NCBI GenBank assembly: GCA_948496895.1
Contig: CAOOJO010000242.1
Span: forward strand, 1-5,128
Direction: 5' to 3'
Length of the DNA stretch: 5,128 bases
Origin: an uncultured Acetatifactor sp.
GTDB lineage: Bacteria; Bacillota; Clostridia; Lachnospirales; Lachnospiraceae
Shown here: positions 1 through 3,616 of the stretch, in pieces
How the letters are laid out: each line of letters starts with the position of its first letter
Numbering within the stretch: position 1 is the first letter of the stretch
Program-made: the position numbers and the translations under genes
The notes under the pieces: model-generated
Database searches by the model: none
Told to the model about the DNA's origin: nothing
What the model saw: the letters and a program-made list of their open reading frames with translations, nothing else

Positions 1-61
1 ATTCTTCTCCGGACTCATCCCGCTGTCTGCCAATCAGCGTGAGCATCGCTTTTTCTGCCAT
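1..61 (-). CDS. N-terminal fragment of a DUF1934/YwiB-like protein
   Basis: Only the first 20 codons are in the window; the gene continues off the left edge. The start is an ATG at 61-59 with an excellent AGGAGG ribosome binding site (68-73) six bases upstream. The visible peptide begins MAEKAMLTLIGRQRDESGEE, a short beta-strand-like stretch followed by an Asp/Glu-rich turn. This resembles the start of the DUF1934 (YwiB) small beta-barrel family, whose members often open with a strand ending in G-x-Q and an acidic turn. In Firmicutes, ywiB-type genes lie near argS and cell-wall genes. The gene lies 73 bases behind murI on the same strand, so co-transcription is likely. The family call rests on 20 residues and recollection of gene order, so it is tentative. 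That a real gene starts here is much more certain. Function is unknown. Confidence 0.6.
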   Translation of the reverse strand, partial: MAEKAMLTLIGRQRDESGEE

Positions 62-67
62 AGGGAT

Positions 68-73
68 CCTCCT
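68..73 (-). promoter_or_regulatory. Ribosome binding site of the DUF1934-like gene
   Basis: On the minus strand AGGAGG lies six bases before the ATG at 61. This near-perfect Shine-Dalgarno is the main reason for calling a gene start so close to the window edge. Confidence 0.8.
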
Positions 74-134
74 GCTTTTTGTCTGCGGTCTGTGGCCTTT
101 TGCCATGCCCGCAGGCCTGTGCCGCTTCACTGCC

Positions 135-983
135 TCAATAGGCCTCGATATTGACGGTCTTTGCCGACAGGATTCCGTACTTGATGATGGAATTGGCGAA
201 CCGTATGAATTTATCCGCCTTATCGCTGACATAGAATTGATACCGATTGCTGCCAAGCCCCGGAGGGGTCTGGCAGAGCAGGTCATGCTCCGACAATAAC
301 CTGCGCAGCTCCATGGCGGTCTCATAGGCCGGGTTCACCAGGGTCACCTTATCCCCCATGATTCTGCCCAAAGTAGAGCGGATCAACGGGTAATGGGTAC
401 AGCCCAGAATCAAGGTATCGATGTCGATGTCGATCAGCTCCGTCAGGTATCTGCGGGCGATTTCGTCCGTCACGGGATCCTCCCAGAGACCCTCCTCCAC
501 TAAGGGCACGAAGAGGGGGCAGGCCTTGCCGTAGATGGAGACGTTCTGATTCAGCTCCTGTATGTATCGGGTATAAATCTGGCTGCCGATGGTGGCCTCC
601 GTGCCGATGACCCCGATCCGTCCGTTCCTGGTGGCACAGATGGCGGTCCTGGCCCCCGGCCTCACCACCTCGATGATGGGGATGTCGCAGTCCCGCTCTA
701 AGGCCTCCATGGCATAGGCGCTGACAGTGTTACAGGCCACCACGATGGTCTTTACCTGGAAGGTCCGCAGGAACCGCACGATCTGTTCGGAAAACCGCGT
801 GACGGTCTCCCGGGACTTGCTTCCGTAGGGAACCCGGGCTGTGTCCCCGAAATAGATGATTTTCTCATTGGGAATCTGCCGGATGATTTCCCGCACCACA
901 GTAAGGCCGCCCACACCGGAGTCGAATACGCCGATGGGGGCGTCCCTGAGAACGCTGTTTTTTTTCAGTGCCGTGTCTCTCAT
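135..983 (-). CDS. murI: Glutamate racemase
   Basis: MurI interconverts L- and D-glutamate without a cofactor in the cytoplasm, supplying the D-Glu of the peptidoglycan stem peptide. The protein is 282 residues, a normal family length. Visible motifs in order: FDSGVGGLTV (residues 20-29), GDTARVPYG (46-54), VACNTVSA (82-89) with the first catalytic cysteine Cys84, and GCTHYPL (194-200) with the second catalytic cysteine Cys195. Both active-site cysteines and their flanking Asn/Thr and Thr/His are intact. The open frame extends 67 codons further upstream, to 1184, but that part overlaps the 92-residue gene and has no MurI character. The ATG at 983 has AGGAGG six bases upstream and sits just before the first conserved motif. 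The gene starts 43 bases after the 92-residue gene and is followed at 73 bases by the DUF1934-like gene. A short IDIDID run (residues 184-189) comes from a GTCGAT micro-repeat near 418-438. Confidence 0.97.
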   Translation of the reverse strand: MRDTALKKNSVLRDAPIGVFDSGVGGLTVVREIIRQIPNEKIIYFGDTARVPYGSKSRETVTRFSEQIVRFLRTFQVKTIVVACNTVSAYAMEALERDCDIPIIEVVRPGARTAICATRNGRIGVIGTEATIGSQIYTRYIQELNQNVSIYGKACPLFVPLVEEGLWEDPVTDEIARRYLTELIDIDIDTLILGCTHYPLIRSTLGRIMGDKVTLVNPAYETAMELRRLLSEHDLLCQTPPGLGSNRYQFYVSDKADKFIRFANSIIKYGILSAKTVNIEAY

Positions 984-989
984 GAAAAG

Positions 990-995
990 CCTCCT
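990..995 (-). promoter_or_regulatory. Ribosome binding site that fixes the murI start
   Basis: AGGAGG on the minus strand, six bases before the ATG at 983. It decides the start against the longer in-frame extension to 1184, which would run through the neighbouring gene. Confidence 0.85.
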
Positions 996-1009
996 GAAAA
1001 AATTCCGGT

Positions 1010-1026
1010 TAATTGCGAAGCAATTA
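1010..1026 (-). repeat. Perfect hairpin just after the stop of the 92-residue gene
   Basis: TAATTGC, a three-base loop, then GCAATTA: seven perfect pairs starting immediately after the TGA at 1029-1027. Five bases later the minus strand reads AATTTTTTC. The stem is AT-rich and the T-run is not adjacent, so this could be a weak terminator or an RNA-stability hairpin that reduces read-through into murI. It lies in the 43-base gap before murI, just upstream of the murI ribosome binding site. Confidence 0.45.
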
Positions 1027-1305
1027 TCAGGGATTGCTCCAGTTTTTTTGGAACAATCCCTTAAGCTCCGTGAGCAGTCTGCTGCGGATCGTGATCTGAT
1101 CCCAATCCGCGTCCAGCAGGTCGAAGTACAGAGTGCTGTCGAAGCTCCACTCCTGATTCGAGACGGTCGAGCCGTCCGCCTCATCCTCCGCGCTGACCTT
1201 TACGGTGTCGGGGGTCAGCGCCAGCTCCGGATAGAGCAGCCCCCACCAGCCAAGGGCGGCGCACAGACCTGCCGCCACACGGATTCCAAGCCATTTCCGT
1301 TTCAT
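1027..1305 (-). CDS. Small membrane-anchored protein of unknown function
   Basis: A 92-residue protein that I cannot assign to a characterised family. It opens with a basic stretch (MKRKWLGIR), then a hydrophobic segment at about residues 10-30 containing AALGWWGLLYPELAL. This looks like an uncleaved signal anchor or single membrane helix, with the rest outside the membrane. The Cys at position 15 does not sit in a proper lipobox, so a lipoprotein is unlikely. Residues 31-56 are acidic and polar. The C-terminal part, with FDLLDADWDQITIRSRLLTELK, looks like a short mixed alpha/beta segment. The ATG at 1305 has a moderate GAGGG ribosome binding site, which can be buried in a hairpin (1308-1340). 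The gene lies 100 bases after the GntR gene and 43 before murI, all in the same direction. A role near the cell envelope is only a guess from the anchor and the murI neighbour. Its tail overlaps the murI frame extension, which I reject as coding. Confidence 0.75.
   Translation of the reverse strand: MKRKWLGIRVAAGLCAALGWWGLLYPELALTPDTVKVSAEDEADGSTVSNQEWSFDSTLYFDLLDADWDQITIRSRLLTELKGLFQKNWSNP
1030..1060 (-). repeat. 11-bp stem-loop at the 3' end of the 92-residue gene
   Basis: In the minus-strand RNA, GGGATTGTTCC pairs with GGAGCAATCCC around the nine-base loop AAAAAAACT: eleven pairs, one of them G-U. The stem encodes the last residues of the small protein and ends next to its stop codon. No T-run follows directly, so it is not a classic terminator. 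Its GCAAT can alternatively pair with the ATTGC of the adjacent hairpin at 1010-1026, so the two structures may exclude each other. Confidence 0.5.
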
Positions 1306-1307
1306 GC

Positions 1308-1340
1308 CAATACCCTCTTTCGCTTTTTAGAGGAGTATTG
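1308..1340 (-). promoter_or_regulatory. Leader hairpin that can mask the ribosome binding site of the 92-residue gene
   Basis: In the minus-strand RNA, CAATACTCCTCT (1340-1329) pairs with AGAGGGTATTG (1318-1308) across a ten-base A-rich loop: eleven pairs with one bulged U. The 3' arm contains the only Shine-Dalgarno-like sequence (AGAGGG) in front of the ATG at 1305. The fold would therefore block translation initiation. This is the geometry of a translational switch or RNA thermometer, though no ligand-binding domain is visible. Confidence 0.5.
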
Positions 1341-1354
1341 CCCCTGTATGAGGG

Positions 1355-1360
1355 ATTATA
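1355..1360 (-). promoter_or_regulatory. Possible internal promoter (-10 box) before the 92-residue gene
   Basis: A perfect TATAAT on the minus strand in the gap between the GntR gene and the 92-residue gene. No recognisable -35 box exists at 16-18 bases (the sequence there is like GCAGCC), so it would be weak or activator-dependent. Transcription would start near 1348, just before the masking hairpin at 1340-1308, which makes a short self-contained leader plausible. Confidence 0.3.
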
Positions 1361-1405
1361 CAGCAGGGCAGATTTTCGGCTGCGGCTGCCGGTCGGCTCC
1401 TGGCT

Positions 1406-2083
1406 TCATCGCCGCCCCCTGTCGGTCTCCAGGCGGATCTGCCGGATGATGGCCTTCTTCTGGTTGTCGATGTGGAGCTTTGCGGCCCTGGCCGCCGTGT
1501 CCCTGTCCTTGTTCACTATGCTCTCATAGATAATTCTATGCTCCTTCACCAGCGTTTCATGCTGGCTGCTGTCCTTGATGTATTCGAAGCGGTAGCGGTA
1601 CATCTGCTCGGAGAGGTTGTTCACCATCTGGATCAGGCGCTGGTTGCCGGTGGCCTGTACGATGATGTCGTGGAGGGCTACATCGGCCTGGGCGATTTTC
1701 CGGGAATCCTTGGTGCCCACGCACTGCTCGAACTGGTCGCAGGCCTTTCGCAGCTTATCCAGGCCCTCCCCTGTGATGCGGTCGCAGGCCAGCTCCGCGC
1801 ACAGCGCGTCCAGGGTCCGGCGGACCTCCAGCACGTCGCTCATGCTCTTCTCCGTGATTTGCGCCACTTCCGCGCCCCGGCGTGGAATCATGGTGACCAG
1901 GCCCTCCAGCTCCAGCCTGCGGATGGCCTCCCTGACAGGCGTGCGGCTGACCCCCAGTCTGTCCGCCAGATGGAGTTCCATCAGGCGTTCGCCGGGCTTC
2001 AGCTCGCCGGTGAGGATGGCCTGTCGCAATGTATTGAATACCACGTCCCGAAGGGGTAGATCTGCCTGAAAATCAATTTGCAT
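1406..2083 (-). CDS. GntR-family transcriptional regulator, FadR/FCD subfamily
   Basis: A 225-residue DNA-binding regulator of normal family length. Residues 9-74 form the winged helix-turn-helix; GELKPGERLMELHLADRLGV leads into the recognition helix region SRTPVREAIRRLELEGLV (46-63), followed by the wing MIPRRGAEV. Residues about 80-215 match the all-helical FCD ligand domain. The likely metal/ligand-binding set Asp134, His138, His182 and His204 is visible (DVALHD, EHR, KLHID). Such proteins usually sense a small carboxylic acid or sugar acid and repress nearby genes; the ligand here cannot be told. The ATG at 2083 has TGGAGG six bases upstream. The gene lies 61 bases after ispE with no convincing promoter of its own, so it is probably co-transcribed with ispE. 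That pairing makes autoregulation or control of the divergent region possible, but this is unproven. The C-terminus is very basic (ETDRGRR). Confidence 0.95.
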   Translation of the reverse strand: MQIDFQADLPLRDVVFNTLRQAILTGELKPGERLMELHLADRLGVSRTPVREAIRRLELEGLVTMIPRRGAEVAQITEKSMSDVLEVRRTLDALCAELACDRITGEGLDKLRKACDQFEQCVGTKDSRKIAQADVALHDIIVQATGNQRLIQMVNNLSEQMYRYRFEYIKDSSQHETLVKEHRIIYESIVNKDRDTAARAAKLHIDNQKKAIIRQIRLETDRGRR

Positions 2084-2111
2084 AGGAATCCTCCATTCTC
2101 ACCTTTTGTCA

Positions 2112-2137
2112 AATATCCTCTGAACCAAGCAGATATT
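2112..2137. repeat. Short inverted repeat between ispE and the GntR gene
   Basis: AATATC (2112-2117) and GATATT (2132-2137) are perfect six-base arms around 14 bases, upstream of the GntR ribosome binding site. It could be a weak mRNA hairpin or a binding site. It does not match the short TGGT-N3-ACCA-type palindromes known for FadR. Chance is possible at this length. Confidence 0.25.
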
Positions 2138-2144
2138 CGCGACA

Positions 2145-3008
2145 CTACATGGGAGTAGTCAAAAATACCTGGCTGGCCAGCCCCTCCTGCCCAAGCGCCT
2201 CCAGCGCCGCCTGTGCCTGCGCTCTGTCTTCCTCCCGGAAAATGCCGAACACAGTAGGGCCGCTGCCGCTCATCAGGCTGTCCGCCGCCCCCAGCCCGCG
2301 CATCCTCGTCTTGAGGTCCGCTATGACGGGATGGGCCGGGACAGTCACCGTCTCCAGCACATTTACCATGCGCTCCAGCACGCCGTTTAGTCTTCCATCT
2401 CTGAGGGCCTGCACCATCCCGTCGATGTCAGGATGGATTTCGATGCCATTGGCGTCCAGATGCTGGTAGACGTATTTGGTGGACACGCTGATATCCGGTT
2501 TGGCGATGAGGATATGGCAGGGCGGCAGGGGCGGGAGCGGGGTCAGCCTTTCCCCAATGCCCTGCGCCAGCGCCGTGCCGCCCAGGATGCAGTAGGGCAC
2601 GTCCGCGCCGATGGCCACGCCGTCCTCCATGAGCTGCGCCGGGGAGAGCCCCAGACCGTATAGATGGTTGATGCCCTTCATGACAGCGGCGGCATCGGTG
2701 CTGCCCCCCGCCATGCCGGCGGCGATGGGAATATTCTTTTGCAGTCGGACGCGCAGGCCGGAGGAAATGCCGTATTTTTCAAACATGAGCCTGGCGGCTT
2801 TGTAGATGAGATTGTCCTCCCCGGTGGAGAGCCCCGCCGCATCAGTGGTAATCGAGATGCCGCCCTCCGCCCGCTCCAGCGCGAGTTCGTCCCAGAGTCC
2901 TACGCTCTGCATGACCATCTCCACCTCATGGTAGCCATTGGGCAGCCGGCGCAGCACGTCCAGCCCCAGATTGATTTTGGCATATGCCCTTATCTGATAT
3001 CCGTCCAT
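2145..3008 (-). CDS. ispE: 4-diphosphocytidyl-2-C-methyl-D-erythritol kinase
   Basis: IspE phosphorylates CDP-methylerythritol with ATP, the fourth step of the MEP pathway. That pathway makes isopentenyl diphosphate for undecaprenyl phosphate, quinones and other isoprenoids; the enzyme is cytoplasmic. The protein is 287 residues, typical of the family, and has the GHMP-kinase pattern. The N-terminal AKINLGL (10-16) contains catalytic Lys11, and the glycine-rich ATP loop is PIAAGMAGGSTDAAA (94-108). GADVPYC (134-140) carries catalytic Asp136, and the C-terminal SGSGPTVFG is at 247-255. All key residues are intact. The ATG at 3008 has GGAGG seven bases upstream. The gene is first in the leftward cluster, about 113 nt downstream of the predicted transcript start from the promoter at 3129-3157. 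Its UTR contains a long hairpin (3060-3112). The GntR gene follows 61 bases behind. Confidence 0.97.
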   Translation of the reverse strand: MDGYQIRAYAKINLGLDVLRRLPNGYHEVEMVMQSVGLWDELALERAEGGISITTDAAGLSTGEDNLIYKAARLMFEKYGISSGLRVRLQKNIPIAAGMAGGSTDAAAVMKGINHLYGLGLSPAQLMEDGVAIGADVPYCILGGTALAQGIGERLTPLPPLPPCHILIAKPDISVSTKYVYQHLDANGIEIHPDIDGMVQALRDGRLNGVLERMVNVLETVTVPAHPVIADLKTRMRGLGAADSLMSGSGPTVFGIFREEDRAQAQAALEALGQEGLASQVFLTTPM

Positions 3009-3059
3009 TTACGTCCCTCCGCGCATAATATTCCGGAACGATACTTTTGTACCAGACGC

Positions 3060-3112
3060 AAGACCGCCAGATTTTCAACGCCCCATATGTCAAAACTATG
3101 GCTGGCGGTCTT
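3060..3112 (-). promoter_or_regulatory. Two-tier hairpin in the ispE 5' UTR
   Basis: AAGACCGCCAG (3060-3070) and CTGGCGGTCTT (3102-3112) form a perfect eleven-base stem. Inside it, CCATA (3083-3087) pairs with TATGG (3097-3101), or alternatively TTTT (3072-3075) with AAAA (3092-3095). The element lies between the predicted ispE transcript start (near 3122) and the ispE ribosome binding site (3016-3020). On neither strand is the stem followed by a good T-run, so a simple terminator is unlikely. A structured leader or stability element fits better. No known riboswitch family is recognised. Confidence 0.6.
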
Positions 3113-3128
3113 TCATTATGTAGTATAA

Positions 3129-3157
3129 ATTATATACAATCCCGTTCCCTCCGTCAA
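3129..3157 (-). promoter_or_regulatory. Sigma-A promoter of the ispE cluster
   Basis: On the minus strand, a TTGACG -35 box (3157-3152), a 17-base spacer and a perfect TATAAT -10 box (3134-3129). This is close to consensus at optimal spacing. Transcription would start near 3122, giving a 5' UTR of about 113 nt before ispE. Confidence 0.8.
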
Positions 3158-3165
3158 GGGATTGT
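3136..3165. promoter_or_regulatory. Operator-like dyad over the ispE promoter
   Basis: ACAATCCC (3136-3143) and GGGATTGT (3158-3165) are perfect eight-base arms separated by 14 bases. One arm lies in the promoter spacer beside the -10 box, and the other lies just upstream of the -35 box, which falls between the arms. A protein bound here would block or reposition RNA polymerase. The binding protein is unknown; the nearby GntR regulator is one candidate. Confidence 0.45.
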
Positions 3166-3171
3166 CCCCCA

Positions 3172-3208
3172 TCTGTTCAGAAATTAAGGACTTAAGGACT
3201 TGAACAGA
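3172..3208. repeat. Inverted repeat enclosing a tandem 8-bp direct repeat
   Basis: TCTGTTCA (3172-3179) and TGAACAGA (3201-3208) are perfect eight-base inverted arms. Between them TTAAGGAC occurs twice head to tail (3184-3191 and 3192-3199). The element lies midway between the two divergent promoters, upstream of both -35 boxes. This is a usual place for an activator or shared-regulator site. Confidence 0.5.
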
Positions 3209-3233
3209 AAATGAATAGAAAATGGCGGGAAAA
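3203..3233 (+). promoter_or_regulatory. Phased A-tracts / near-perfect tandem repeat upstream of the rightward promoter
   Basis: AACAGAAAATG (3203-3213) is followed directly by AATAGAAAATG (3214-3224), 10 of 11 bases identical. A third AAAA at 3230-3233 keeps the same 11-base step (runs at 3208, 3219 and 3230). Helically phased A-runs bend DNA and can act as UP-elements. They end about 15 bases before the -35 box at 3248. Confidence 0.4.
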
Positions 3234-3247
3234 TCCTCGGTTTGGGC

Positions 3248-3276
3248 TTGCGGATTGTCCCGGTGTATGGTATTAT
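3248..3276 (+). promoter_or_regulatory. Rightward promoter of the ABC-F leader, extended -10
   Basis: TTGCGG (3248-3253), a 17-base spacer, and TATTAT (3271-3276) preceded by TGG, giving a TGn extended -10. The -35 is weak (three of six consensus bases), but the spacing and extended -10 are good. The start would be near 3283, leaving a leader of about 334 nt before the ABC-F gene. Confidence 0.6.
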
Positions 3277-3289
3277 GGCCCTGTACCTG

Positions 3290-3309
3290 GGGACGGGGCA
3301 AGCCGTCCC
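3290..3309 (+). repeat. GGGACGG/CCGTCCC hairpin at the 5' end of the leader
   Basis: GGGACGG (3290-3296) and CCGTCCC (3303-3309) form seven GC-rich pairs around a six-base loop, a few bases after the predicted transcript start. It may protect the RNA 5' end. The preceding context TGTACCTGGGGACGG also resembles REP-like palindromes scattered in some bacterial genomes. Confidence 0.45.
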
Positions 3310-3337
3310 GCTATAAAGCCGGAAAAGAGGAAAGACA

Positions 3338-3460
3338 ATGGCAGGTCTGCGCATCAGGGAAAATTCTATAAGGTGGCGGCACAGCGTTCCTGGCAGGGCC
3401 GGAATGGGGTTGAGCTCGAGAACCCTCCGGTGCGGGCGGGAGCTGTATGGAGATAGATGA
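3338..3460 (+). CDS. Candidate leader peptide uORF1 (40 aa)
   Basis: A 40-codon frame starting at ATG 3338 with AGAGG (3326-3330) seven bases upstream, a better ribosome binding site than that of the ABC-F gene itself. The peptide starts MAGLRIRENSIRWRHS and is strongly basic, with Arg-Ile-Arg (residues 5-7) and Arg-Trp-Arg (12-14). Basic-x-basic triplets are the known macrolide-dependent stalling motif (as in ErmDL). Its TGA (3458-3460) overlaps the start of uORF2 at 3447 by 14 bases, so its translation could affect initiation on uORF2. It ends 18 bases before the terminator stem. No family is recognised. It could also be an unused frame; the ribosome binding site and position support translation. 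Confidence 0.5.
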   Translation: MAGLRIRENSIRWRHSVPGRAGMGLSSRTLRCGRELYGDR

Positions 3461-3599
3461 AATATGGGGACACATGGGAAGCCGCAGCCGATACGCTGTG
3501 GCTTTTTTCATGCGCAGGCCCGCATGTGGAAATCTGCCCCGCGGCGGGGAGAGGAGAAGGGCGTTCCCCTGCCCGATCGTGCGGCAGAGAGGAAGATAA
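3447..3599 (+). CDS. Candidate regulatory leader peptide uORF2 (50 aa) spanning the terminator
   Basis: A 50-codon frame from ATG 3447 to TAA 3597-3599. The upstream GGGAG (3438-3442) is only four bases from the ATG. An in-frame ATG at 3474 (residue 10) preceded by GGGGA is an alternative start. Residues 10-21 read MGSRSRYAVAFF, and they are encoded by the terminator hairpin and its T-run. Arg13-Ser14-Arg15 is a basic-x-basic triplet, the motif at which macrolide-bound ribosomes arrest. Its codons (3483-3491) lie in the 5' arm and loop of the terminator, so a ribosome halted here would physically prevent the hairpin. The frame ends 17 bases before the ABC-F ATG, which would also allow translational coupling. 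The C-terminal half is Arg/Gly/Pro-rich and looks unlike a folded protein. A regulatory role is inferred from architecture. Confidence 0.5.
   Translation: MEIDEIWGHMGSRSRYAVAFFMRRPACGNLPRGGERRRAFPCPIVRQRGR
3479..3508 (+). terminator. Intrinsic terminator (attenuator) in the ABC-F leader
   Basis: AAGCCGCAGC (3479-3488), loop CGATAC, then GCTGTGGCTT (3495-3504): ten pairs including one G-U, running directly into six T (3503-3508). This is a textbook Rho-independent terminator on the plus strand. It lies 108 bases before the ABC-F start with no complete gene before it other than the short leader frame, which marks it as an attenuator rather than an end-of-gene terminator. Confidence 0.85.
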
Positions 3600-3616
3600 G
3601 GGAAGGGAAAGAGGCA

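Larger units (their letters stand above)
3283..3616 (+). promoter_or_regulatory. Attenuator leader of the ABC-F gene
   Basis: This 334-base stretch between promoter and ABC-F start is not an ordinary UTR. In order it holds a GC-rich hairpin (3290-3309), a 40-codon frame with a good ribosome binding site (3338-3460), and an overlapping 50-codon frame (3447-3599). Inside the second frame lies an intrinsic terminator (3479-3508). After it come further hairpins: CATGCG/CGCATG (3509-3526) and CCCCG/CGGGG (3537-3549). TTCCC (3564-3568) could pair weakly with GGGAA in the ABC-F ribosome binding region (3600-3609). Without translation of the second frame, the terminator should stop transcription; a ribosome stalled on it would let the ABC-F gene be read. 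This scheme is known for erm and resistance ABC-F genes; its use here is inferred. Confidence 0.7.

Noticed and set aside
984..1184. 67-codon N-terminal extension of murI
   Set aside because: It overlaps the 92-residue gene, shows no MurI similarity, and the strong ribosome binding site at 990-995 lies directly before the internal ATG at 983.
1472..2059. 195- and 150-codon plus-strand frames opposite the GntR gene
   Set aside because: They are antisense shadows of a clear GntR/FCD protein with intact helix-turn-helix and ligand-site residues.
2100..2110. TTGACA-like -35 box before the GntR gene
   Set aside because: TTGACA is present on the minus strand, but no -10 box lies 16-19 bases downstream; the place is occupied by the ribosome binding site and start codon.
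3060..3112. Intrinsic terminator or miniature transposon for the AAGACCGCCAG palindrome
   Set aside because: There is no adequate T-run on either strand, and no target-site duplication is visible outside the arms. It is kept as a structured 5' UTR element instead.
3098..3116. Six-codon frame (MKDRQP) in the ispE leader
   Set aside because: The ATG lies about six bases from the predicted transcript start with no ribosome binding site. It is likely an accident of the hairpin arm.
3116..3301. 61-codon minus-strand frame across the divergent promoter region
   Set aside because: It covers both promoters and several repeats, has no convincing ribosome binding site and no recognisable protein features.
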